This document shows, piece after piece, positions 1-6,796 of a DNA stretch of 64,000 nt; the stretch's first letter is position 1, and each line of letters opens with the position of its first letter. The translations under genes and the position numbers were made by a program. The notes under the pieces are model-generated. The model was given only the letters and a program-made list of their open reading frames with translations. It did not search any database and was not told the origin of the DNA. Source of the stretch: Curtobacterium flaccumfaciens (GTDB taxonomy: Bacteria; Actinomycetota; Actinomycetes; Actinomycetales; Microbacteriaceae); the NCBI RefSeq assembly GCF_013359815.1, contig NZ_JABMCF010000036.1, positions 400,781 through 464,780 on the forward strand. The letters are read 5' to 3'.

Positions 1-473
1 GCGAACCCGACCATCGGCCCGATCGACCACGCGAGCTGCGCCGTGCCGACGTGGGCCGCGCGCTTGTCCGCGGGGGCCTGCTCGGCGATGTAGGTCCAGC
101 TCGCCGGCACGCCCGCACCGACGGCGATGCCGGTCAGGATGAAGCCGACCAGGAGCATGCCGTAGCTGCCGGCGAACACCGCGAGCAGGATGCCGAGCAT
201 GTAGAGGAGCAGGTCGTACGTGTAGATGAACTTCCGGCCGTACCGGTCGCACAGCGGTCCGCCGACGATCGCGCCGAGGGCGGCACCGAAGGCGTTCGCC
301 GACAGGCTCGCGAGCAGGCCGACCTCGAGGTCGCCGACCCGGAACTCCGCCTGCCACAGGCTGAGGCTCGTGGCGATCGCGATGATCGACCCCGACTCGA
401 TGTAGTTCGACATGGCCACCGAGACGGTGGCCTTCCAGCCCGTGGTGTTCCGGGCTCCGATGCGGACCGCCAT
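1..473 (-). CDS. MFS sugar transporter, N-terminal part (runs off window)
   Basis: The reverse strand reads an open frame from ATG at 473 to the window edge, 157 codons without a stop. It begins MAVRIGARNTTGWKATVSVA, continues with hydrophobic segments, and carries the MFS loop 2-3 signature in the form GGPLCDRYGRKF, typical of the sugar-porter branch. GGAGGA lies about eight bases before the ATG. The gene is divergent from the LacI repressor at 838. Its promoter contains the same 12-bp operator found before the L-rhamnose isomerase gene, so import of L-rhamnose or a related sugar is a reasonable inference, but no substrate is visible in the sequence. Confidence 0.85.
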   Translation of the reverse strand, partial: MAVRIGARNTTGWKATVSVAMSNYIESGSIIAIATSLSLWQAEFRVGDLEVGLLASLSANAFGAALGAIVGGPLCDRYGRKFIYTYDLLLYMLGILLAVFAGSYGMLLVGFILTGIAVGAGVPASWTYIAEQAPADKRAAHVGTAQLAWSIGPMVGF

Positions 474-499
474 TGGTCCTCCGTTCGCGTGTTCGTCAG

Positions 500-555
500 T
501 GAATCGTTTCAACGGGACGACGAGGACGATAGCGCTCCGGTGTGCGCGCTGGCAA
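500..555 (-). promoter_or_regulatory. Promoter and LacI-type operator of the MFS gene
   Basis: On the minus strand TTGCCA (550-555) and TATCGT (526-531) form a -35/-10 pair with an 18-base spacer. The near-palindrome TGAATCGTTTCA (500-511) lies just after the -10, where a repressor would block elongation. It is the exact reverse complement of the site at 9253-9264. Confidence 0.6.
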
Positions 556-604
556 GAGCGGGTTCGTCGGGCCGGTCCTCGCACCGTGCGCGGGCGTTCG
601 CCCC

Positions 605-665
605 GTGCGAGGTTGCGCACTCCGTGCGAGCCTTTCCACCCCGCACCGAGTGCGGAACCTCGCAC
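605..665. repeat. Inverted-repeat element, GTGCGAGGTT family, copy 1
   Basis: Arms at 605-627 and 643-665 begin GTGCGAGGTT and are complementary over 23 bases with two mismatches. The arms match those at 3289-3351 and 50962-51024. The surrounding 474-837 gap holds no gene on either strand; it also carries several shorter CGCACC/GCACCGTGCG words and the second repeat element listed at 731. Confidence 0.7.
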
Positions 666-730
666 CAGCCGCACGCATCGCACCAGCCGCGCGGCTCGCA
701 CCGTGCGCGGGCAGTCGACGCGACCACCCC

Positions 731-776
731 GCGGACGGGAGGGCCGGCACCGGCCCGCCCCGCGCCTCCCATCCGC
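731..776. repeat. Palindromic intergenic element (GACGGGAGG family), degenerate copy
   Basis: GCGGACGGGAGG (731-742) pairs with CCTCCCATCCGC (765-776) with one G-T mismatch, around an inner GGCCGG/CCGGCC stem. The flanking GTCGACGCGACCAC (715-728) is also found, inverted, beside the copies at 22.5 and 28.0 kb. Unlike most copies it sits in a divergent 5' region. Confidence 0.55.
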
Positions 777-825
777 GTTTTCCACAGATCACGGCGCGGG
801 CCGACCGCGCGGACCGCGCCGATGC

Positions 826-831
826 CAGGAT
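826..831 (+). promoter_or_regulatory. -10 box CAGGAT, leaderless start of LacI-1
   Basis: CAGGAT ends exactly six bases before the ATG at 838, the spacing seen at ten other genes here. AGGA overlaps it and could instead act as a weak ribosome site, so leaderless initiation is less certain than at the others. Confidence 0.4.
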
Positions 832-837
832 GGCCAC

Positions 838-1848
838 ATGGCGGTCAGTGTGCGAGAGGTGGCAGCGCTCGCGGGCGTGTCCCTCGGCACGGTGTCGAAC
901 GTGCTGAACCGCCCCGACAAGGTCGCTCCCGGCACGGTGGAACGCGTGCAGTCGGCGATCGCGACGCTCGGGTTCGTCCGCAACGACTCCGCACGGCAGC
1001 TCCGGGCCGGACGCAGCTCCACCGTGGGCCTCATCGTGCTCGACGGCGGCAACCCGTTCTTCACCGACGTCGCCCGGGGCGCCGAGGACGCCGCGATGGA
1101 CAACGGCCTCGCGGTGCTGATCGGCAACTCCGACGAGTCGACCGACCGCGAACGCACCTACGTCGACCTGTTCGAGGAACGCCGGGTCGCCGGACTCCTG
1201 ATCTCCCCCGCCGGCGACGACCTGTCCCGGCTCGCACGGTTGCGCGACCAGGGCACCGCCGTGGTACTGGTGGACCGTCGCGCCGACGACGAGCACTTCG
1301 CCTCGGTCTCGGTCGACGACATCGCCGGTGGGCGCATCGCGGTCGAGCACCTCGCGGCGATCGGCCGCACGCACATCGCCTTCGTCGGCGGGCCGTTCGG
1401 CATCCGCCAGGTCGCCGACCGGCACGCCGGTGCACTCGCCGCCGCACAGGCCGCGGGCATCCGGCTCGAAGCCCTGCCGACGACCTCGCTGTCCGTGCTC
1501 GAAGGGCGCCGCATCGGCGAAGCGATCCAGGCCCGCCCGGCCGCCGACCGCCCGGACGCCGTCTTCGCCGCCAACGACCTGCTCGCGGTCGGGCTCGAAC
1601 AGGCCTTCATCATGCGCGGCACCATCGCGGTGCCCGAGCAGATCGCCATCGTCGGCTACGACGACATCGCGTTCGCCGAGTCCGCCGTGGTCCCGCTGAC
1701 GTCGGTGCGGCAGCCCGCGCAGGACCTCGGTCGCCGAGCGATCGAACTCCTGACGAAGCAGGTCGAGCAGGGGCAGGACATCGACCTCGAGCACGTGGAG
1801 TTCACACCTGAGCTCGTGGTGCGGCAGTCCTCCGTCGCCGACGCCTAG
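838..1848 (+). CDS. LacI-family repressor 1 (rhamnose locus)
   Basis: A 336-residue LacI/GalR regulator. The helix-turn-helix is at residues 9-24 (AALAGVSLGTVSNVLN), followed by the hinge and a periplasmic-binding-protein-like sugar domain containing VGLIVLDGGNPFF and AIVGYDDIAFAE. The ATG at 838 places the HTH at the usual N-terminal position; longer in-frame extensions upstream are repetitive and lack protein character. Together with the next gene it lies between the divergent MFS gene and the rhamnoside importer. It probably binds the TGAAACGTTTCA-like sites at 500, 3409, 3443 and/or 9253; which of the two repressors uses which site cannot be told from sequence. Confidence 0.92.
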   Translation: MAVSVREVAALAGVSLGTVSNVLNRPDKVAPGTVERVQSAIATLGFVRNDSARQLRAGRSSTVGLIVLDGGNPFFTDVARGAEDAAMDNGLAVLIGNSDESTDRERTYVDLFEERRVAGLLISPAGDDLSRLARLRDQGTAVVLVDRRADDEHFASVSVDDIAGGRIAVEHLAAIGRTHIAFVGGPFGIRQVADRHAGALAAAQAAGIRLEALPTTSLSVLEGRRIGEAIQARPAADRPDAVFAANDLLAVGLEQAFIMRGTIAVPEQIAIVGYDDIAFAESAVVPLTSVRQPAQDLGRRAIELLTKQVEQGQDIDLEHVEFTPELVVRQSSVADA

Positions 1849-1879
1849 GGCCCGGTCCGGATACGCCTCCCCCGCCGCC

Positions 1880-1885
1880 TACGAT
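1880..1885 (+). promoter_or_regulatory. -10 box TACGAT, leaderless start of LacI-2
   Basis: TACGAT, six bases, then ATG at 1892. GGAG is only one base from the ATG, too close to act as a normal ribosome site, which favours a leaderless mRNA. Confidence 0.55.
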
Positions 1886-1891
1886 CGGAGC

Positions 1892-2995
1892 ATGGTGCAT
1901 GTCCCCCGGCGCGACGGTCCGCCGAGCGTGCACCACGTCGCAGCCCGGGCCGGGGTCTCGCTCGCCACGGTCTCGAACGTCCTGAACCACCCCGAGCGGG
2001 TCGCCGACGCCACCGCCGCACGGGTGCGGGACGCGATCGACGCGCTCGGGTACACGCCGAACCGCAACGCCCGGGCGCTGGTGTCCGGCAGCACACGCGC
2101 GATCGGTCTGGTCGTGATGTCGCTGCGGAACTCCCTGTTCAGCGACATGGTCAACGGCGCGCAGCTGGCCGCCCGGGAACGCGGCTTCACCCTGCTGATC
2201 GCCAGCAGCGAGGACGACCTGCAGGCGCAGGGCGAACACCTGGCCTACCTCGAGAGCGCCCGGGTGTCGGGGATCCTGCTCGCCTCGATGACGGAGTCGC
2301 GCGACCAGGTCGAGGTCGCGCGGCGCCACGGCCGACCCGTCGTGTACGTCAACTACGAACCGACCGAGCTCGACGCGTGCGCGGTGGTCGTGGACAACGA
2401 GCAGGCCGGGTTCCTGGCGACCGAGCACCTGATCGACCGCGGCTGCCGACGCATCGGGTTCGTGAGCGCCCGTCCGGACCTGCAGCCCGTCGACCGCCGA
2501 CGGGCCGGCGTGCTGCGGGCCGTCGCGGCGCACCCGGGGGTCGAGCTCGTCGACGTCGACGCCGGGGACATCGACCCGCCCGGAGGCACCGACGCCGGGC
2601 TCCGCATCGCCCGGATGCCCGAGGACGAACGCCCCGACGGGGTGCTGGGTGTGACCGACCTGCTCGCGATGGCGGTCGTCTCCGAGCTCCGAGCCGCCGG
2701 GATCCGCGTCCCCGAGGACATCCCCGTGTCCGGCTGCGACCACAACTCCGTGGCGTGGGGTGGTGCGGTGCCGCTGACCTCGGTGACGATGCACGGCTCC
2801 GAGATGGGTGCGGCCGCGGTGGAACTGCTGCTCGAGGAGCTCACCGACCCGATGCACGTGCACCGGGCCGTCGTGCTCAGCAGCGAGCTGGTGCCGCGCG
2901 AGAGCACGCTCGGTCGGGAGGGCGCGGCCGCAGCAGCCGCCGCCGCAGCCGTCGCGGGCACGACACCGAGCGACCCGAGGCGCACCGAGGCCTGA
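1892..2995 (+). CDS. LacI-family repressor 2 (rhamnose locus)
   Basis: A 367-residue LacI/GalR regulator with HTH at residues 17-32 (AARAGVSLATVSNVLN), nearly the same recognition helix as repressor 1, and a sugar-binding domain (IGLVVMSLRNSLFSDMV, VSGCDHNSVAWGG). The two genes are tandem, 43 bases apart, and are probably an old duplication with diverged ligand domains. The C-terminus ends in an alanine-rich tail (nine alanines in a row near residue 348). Likely targets are the operators of this locus. The start is set by the TACGAT box; a GTG three bases on is an alternative. Confidence 0.9.
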   Translation: MVHVPRRDGPPSVHHVAARAGVSLATVSNVLNHPERVADATAARVRDAIDALGYTPNRNARALVSGSTRAIGLVVMSLRNSLFSDMVNGAQLAARERGFTLLIASSEDDLQAQGEHLAYLESARVSGILLASMTESRDQVEVARRHGRPVVYVNYEPTELDACAVVVDNEQAGFLATEHLIDRGCRRIGFVSARPDLQPVDRRRAGVLRAVAAHPGVELVDVDAGDIDPPGGTDAGLRIARMPEDERPDGVLGVTDLLAMAVVSELRAAGIRVPEDIPVSGCDHNSVAWGGAVPLTSVTMHGSEMGAAAVELLLEELTDPMHVHRAVVLSSELVPRESTLGREGAAAAAAAAAVAGTTPSDPRRTEA

Positions 2996-3012
2996 CCGGC
3001 GGCGGACCAACT

Positions 3013-3138
3013 CGCGAAAGCGACACATCTGCGGGTCGTCGCTGCGTCCGGTCCGCGAGAGCGACAGATCGGCGCGAACGTTCGGCGGCACAGTGTCGCT
3101 TTCGCGGGCAGCGGGCAGCGGGCAGCGGGCAGCGGGCT
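3013..3138. repeat. Inverted repeat CGCGAAAGCGACAC plus heptamer tandem repeat
   Basis: CGCGAAAGCGACAC (3013-3026) and its perfect reverse complement (3093-3106) enclose a third, imperfect direct copy (3054-3068). Directly after the right arm come five tandem units of GCGGGCA (3104-3138, last unit ending in T). The stretch follows the lacI-2 stop and may terminate it. No gene is visible between 2996 and 3544. Confidence 0.6.
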
Positions 3139-3197
3139 GCTGGCTGCGGGCCGGGCCGGCGCGCACGAGGCGACGCGGGCCGGTGACGCGACCGCGC

Positions 3198-3245
3198 GCC
3201 GGACGGGAGGCGCGGGGCGGGGCCGGCACGGGCCTCCCGGCCGGC
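3198..3245. repeat. Palindromic intergenic element (GACGGGAGG family), degenerate copy
   Basis: GCCGGACGGGAGGC (3198-3211) pairs with GCCTCCCGGCCGGC (3232-3245), one mismatch, with a G+C-rich 20-base centre in place of the conserved TGCCAGCTGGCA core. It lies between lacI-2 and the importer promoter and may act as a terminator. Confidence 0.5.
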
Positions 3246-3288
3246 GGGCGGCGCGACCACCGCACGGTGCAGCACCGCGCGTCGGCTC

Positions 3289-3351
3289 GGTGCGAGGTTG
3301 CGCACTCCGTGCGAGCCCGCGCGCCCGTCACCGAGTGTGGAACCTCGCACC
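3289..3351. repeat. Inverted-repeat element, GTGCGAGGTT family, copy 2
   Basis: Arms at 3289-3311 and 3329-3351, both starting GGTGCGAGGTT when read toward the centre, pair over 23 bases with three mismatches. It has the same arms as the copies at 605 and 50962. Confidence 0.7.
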
Positions 3352-3407
3352 GAACGCCAAACGACGAGCGAGCGAACGAGCCGCGCGTAACGAAATCGGC
3401 ACAGCGA

Positions 3408-3454
3408 TTGACACGCTTCAATCCTCGTGGTTCCATCCTGATTGAAACGTTCTA
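3408..3454 (+). promoter_or_regulatory. Promoter with two LacI-type operators before the importer operon
   Basis: TTGACA (3408-3413) is a consensus -35; TTCCAT (3431-3436) is a plausible -10 at 17 bases. TGACACGCTTCA (3409-3420) overlaps the -35 and TGAAACGTTCTA (3443-3454) follows the -10. Both resemble the TGAAACGTTTCA consensus of LacI-family sites and would clamp the promoter. A CCCGGGG/CCCCGGG inverted repeat (3504-3525) lies before the Shine-Dalgarno sequence. Confidence 0.6.
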
Positions 3455-3544
3455 AAACGCAGTAACCGGACCTCGCGACGGCGCGGGATCCGGGTTCGTT
3501 TCACCCGGGGTACCCCAGCCCCGGGCCTTACGAGGAGGTAAGGA

Positions 3545-4864
3545 ATGTCAGTTCGTTCCGTGACCAAGCGCGCGATCGCCATCGGCGGCGCGACGGTCCT
3601 GATCGGCGGGCTCGCAGCGTGCTCGTCCGGCGGCTCCGCCGACGAAGGCGGCGGCAAGGTCGAGATCACCTACCAGGCCGACAACGCCCCGGCCACCGCG
3701 GCCACCGCGAAGCCGCTCATCGAGGCCTTCGAGAAGGCCAACCCCGACATCACCGTCAAGTTCGACACCCGCCCCCAGGGCACCGACGGCGACAACCTGA
3801 TCAAGACCCGGCTGTCGACCGGCGAGGCCGCCGACGTCTTCAACTACAACTCCGGCTCGCTCATGCAGGCCCTCAACCCGGACAACACCCTGGTGGACCT
3901 GTCCGACGAGAAGTGGGCGAGTGACGTCGACCCGCAGTTCTCCAAGGTCGTCAGCACCGACAAGGGCATGTACGGCGCCCCGTTCGGCACGAGTTTCGGC
4001 GGCGCGGTGCTCTACAACACGAAGGTCTACGACGACCTCGGCCTGAAGGTCCCGACCACGTGGGACGAGTTCATCAGCAACAGCGAGAAGATCAAGGACG
4101 CCGGCGACGTCGCCCCGATCATCCAGACCTACGGCGACACCTGGACCAGCCAGCTGTTCGTCCTCGGCGACTTCGCGAACATCACCGCACAGGACGACAA
4201 GTGGGCGGACGACTACACCGCCAACAAGGAGTCCTACGCCGACGAACCCGCTCTCGCCGGGTTCGAGCACCTCGCCGAGGGCAAGGACAAGGACCTCTAC
4301 AACGAGGACTACGCCTCGGCCACGCAGGCGAACGGCCTGAAGATGCTGGCCGACGGCACCGGCGCGCAGTACCCGATGCTCACGAACGCGATCTCGGCGA
4401 TCCAGCAGGACTCCCCCGACGCCGTCGACGACATCGGCGCGTTCGCCCTGCCGGCCGAGGACGCCGCGGACACGAACCTGACGATCTGGGAGCCGAACGG
4501 CCTGTACATCCCGAAGACGACCACCGGTGACGAGCTGGCGGCCGCGAAGAAGTTCGTCGCCTTCGCGAACTCCACCGAGGGCTGCCAGGTGCAGAACGAC
4601 ACCGGCACCCCCGCCGGCCCGTACGTCATCTCGACCTGCTCGCTGCCGGACGACGTGCCCCCGATGATCGACGACCTGCAGCAGTACCTGGACGACGGCA
4701 AGGCGAGCCCCGCGCTCGAGTTCCTGTCCCCGATCAAGGGCCCGAACCTCGAGAAGATCTGCGTGCAGGTCGGCTCGGGCATCACCACCGCGAGCAAGGG
4801 CGCCGACCAGTACGACGACGACGTCGTCCAGCAGGCACAGCAGCTCGGCATCAAGGGCTGGTGA
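3545..4864 (+). CDS. CUT1 ABC importer, sugar-binding lipoprotein
   Basis: A 439-residue extracellular solute-binding protein of family 1 type. The signal peptide ends in lipobox LAAC with the lipidated Cys at residue 26. The body has the usual features of carbohydrate-binding proteins (LIKTRLSTGEAADVF, LKVPTTWDEF, WEPNGLYIPK). A very strong ribosome site, GAGGAGGT, precedes the ATG. It is the first gene of the importer-rhamnosidase operon. Because the downstream hydrolase is a cytoplasmic alpha-L-rhamnosidase, the ligand is probably a rhamnose-containing oligosaccharide or glycoside (inference from neighbours). No ATPase is encoded nearby, so a shared MsmK-like ATPase elsewhere is expected. 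Confidence 0.93.
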   Translation: MSVRSVTKRAIAIGGATVLIGGLAACSSGGSADEGGGKVEITYQADNAPATAATAKPLIEAFEKANPDITVKFDTRPQGTDGDNLIKTRLSTGEAADVFNYNSGSLMQALNPDNTLVDLSDEKWASDVDPQFSKVVSTDKGMYGAPFGTSFGGAVLYNTKVYDDLGLKVPTTWDEFISNSEKIKDAGDVAPIIQTYGDTWTSQLFVLGDFANITAQDDKWADDYTANKESYADEPALAGFEHLAEGKDKDLYNEDYASATQANGLKMLADGTGAQYPMLTNAISAIQQDSPDAVDDIGAFALPAEDAADTNLTIWEPNGLYIPKTTTGDELAAAKKFVAFANSTEGCQVQNDTGTPAGPYVISTCSLPDDVPPMIDDLQQYLDDGKASPALEFLSPIKGPNLEKICVQVGSGITTASKGADQYDDDVVQQAQQLGIKGW

Positions 4865-5802
4865 TCGGCGTGACCGCGACCCTCACGACGGCGGTGGCCC
4901 CGCCGCAGACACGCAAGGCCGGCCGCCCCGGACCAGCGCGCAAGCGGATGCGCTCGTTCTACCCCGCGTGGTTCTTCATCCCCGCGATCGCGCTGTACGT
5001 CGTGTTCTTCGCGGTCCCGACCTTCGCCGGGTTCTACTTCTCGCTCACCCGCTGGACGCTGTTCGACCAGACCTTCATCGGCTTCGACAACTTCGTCCGG
5101 TTCTTCCAGGACCCGCAGCTCGTCTCCGGGTTCGTGCACACCTTCCAGTACGGCTTCGTGACGAGCGCGGCGAAGGTGGTCCTCGGACTCGCCCTCGCCC
5201 TGCTCCTCACGTCGCCCGTGCTGGGGCGCGGCTACCTGCGGGCGGTCGTGTTCTTCCCGGTGCTCGTGTCGACCATCGGCATCGGCATCACGTTCAAGGC
5301 GCTGATGGACCCGTTCCACGGGATCATCAACGGCGTGCTGGGTTCGGTCGGCCTGCCCACCCCCGGGTGGCTGACCGACCCGGCGCTCGCCCTGTGGAGC
5401 GTCGCCGCGGTGGACGTCTGGAAGGGCGTCGGCATCGCGACGCTCATCTTCATCGCCGGCATCGTGGCGATCCCGCAGGAGTACTTCGAGGCGGCACGGG
5501 TCGACGGCGCGAGCGCGTGGTCGATCTTCCGGAACATCACGTTGCCGCTGTCCCGCCCCGCGATGGGCACCGTCATCATCCTGTCGCTCATCGGCGGCCT
5601 GCGGTCGTTCGACCTGATCTGGGCGATGACCGGCGGCGGGCCGGGGTTCACGAGCGACGTGATCGCGAGCGTGATCTACAAGCAGTACCAGGCCGGGTTC
5701 TACGGCCTGTCCACCGCCGGCAACGTGGTCCTGTTCGTCGTCGTCACGGCGATCATGGTGCCGATCTCGTGGCTCCTCAACCGCAAGGAGGCAGAGCTGT
5801 GA
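4861..5802 (+). CDS. CUT1 ABC importer permease 1
   Basis: A 313-residue MalF-type inner-membrane permease with six predicted membrane helices after a basic N-terminal tail. The cytoplasmic EAA loop is at about residues 207-230 (EYFEAARVDGASAW, ending ITLP), the contact point for the ATPase. The GTG at 4861 overlaps the stop of the binding protein by four bases, so translation is coupled; a GTG at 4870 is an alternative start. Confidence 0.93.
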   Translation: MIGVTATLTTAVAPPQTRKAGRPGPARKRMRSFYPAWFFIPAIALYVVFFAVPTFAGFYFSLTRWTLFDQTFIGFDNFVRFFQDPQLVSGFVHTFQYGFVTSAAKVVLGLALALLLTSPVLGRGYLRAVVFFPVLVSTIGIGITFKALMDPFHGIINGVLGSVGLPTPGWLTDPALALWSVAAVDVWKGVGIATLIFIAGIVAIPQEYFEAARVDGASAWSIFRNITLPLSRPAMGTVIILSLIGGLRSFDLIWAMTGGGPGFTSDVIASVIYKQYQAGFYGLSTAGNVVLFVVVTAIMVPISWLLNRKEAEL

Positions 5803-6677
5803 CCACGCTCACCAGCCCCCGCGTCAGCACCCCGACGCGGTCCCGCCACCCGGGCCGTGCCCGCCGGTGGATCATCGGCTCGATCGCCATCGTCGTCAGC
5901 TTCGTCGTCTTCCTGGTGCCGTTCGTCTTCGTCCTGCTCCAGGCGGCGAAGAACCCCGCCGAGGCGAACCAGCTCGGCTTCAGCCTGCCGACCGACTGGC
6001 AGCTGTGGCAGAACCTGCAGGCGGTGTTCCAGAGCGGCGACGGCGGGATCCTCCGCGCGTTCTGGAACAGCGCCCTGCTCACCGTCGGCAGCGTCACCGT
6101 CATGGTGGTGTTCTCCGCGATGGTCGGGTACGTCCTGCAGCGGCGGCCGAGCCGGTGGAACGCCCTGATCAACTTCTTCGTGCTGGCGGGGCTCATCGTG
6201 CCGCCGGCGATCGTGCCGACCATCTGGGTGCTGCAGGGGCTCAACCTGTTCAAGACCATGGGCGGGATGATCCTCATCGAGGCGACCTTCGGGCTGTCGT
6301 TCTGCATTCTGCTGTTCCGGGCGTTCGTCGCGACGATCCCGAAGGAGCTCGACGAGGCCGCCGTGCTCGACGGCGCCGGCCCGATCCGCCTGTTCTTCGG
6401 GGTGGTGCTGCCGCTGCTCAAGCCCGTGATCATCACGGTCGTGCTCGTGCAGTCGGTGACGGTCTTCAACGACTTCACCAACCCGCTGTACTTCCTGCCG
6501 GGGTCCGAGAACGCGACGGTGCAGCAGACGCTCTACGCGTTCCAGAGCCAGTCGGTCAGCCAGCTGAACCTGCTGTTCACCGACGTGCTGCTCATCACGA
6601 TCCCGCCGCTGATCCTCTACGTCTTCTTCAACCGTCAGATCGTCGCCGGCATGACCAGCGGCGCCGTCAAGGGCTGA
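5799..6677 (+). CDS. CUT1 ABC importer permease 2
   Basis: A 292-residue MalG-type permease and partner of the preceding protein. The EAA loop is at about residues 182-205 (KELDEAAVLDGAGP). The GTG at 5799 overlaps the previous stop as GTGA and has AAGGAGG seven bases upstream; the frame is open further upstream but only as a shadow of permease 1. The protein ends VAGMTSGAVKG, typical of this family. Confidence 0.93.
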   Translation: MTTLTSPRVSTPTRSRHPGRARRWIIGSIAIVVSFVVFLVPFVFVLLQAAKNPAEANQLGFSLPTDWQLWQNLQAVFQSGDGGILRAFWNSALLTVGSVTVMVVFSAMVGYVLQRRPSRWNALINFFVLAGLIVPPAIVPTIWVLQGLNLFKTMGGMILIEATFGLSFCILLFRAFVATIPKELDEAAVLDGAGPIRLFFGVVLPLLKPVIITVVLVQSVTVFNDFTNPLYFLPGSENATVQQTLYAFQSQSVSQLNLLFTDVLLITIPPLILYVFFNRQIVAGMTSGAVKG

Positions 6678-6796
6678 CCGCCCGCCCCGGCCTGGAGGCG
6701 CGACCCGCCTCCGCCACACCGCCCACCCGGGCGGACGGCCGGACCCACGACCCCCGCACCGGTCGACGACGACCGGTCGCGTGAAAGGACCACCAC

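Noticed and set aside
4309..5319. Minus-strand frame across the importer genes
   Set aside because: Acidic, His-rich antisense product overlapping two well-supported genes.
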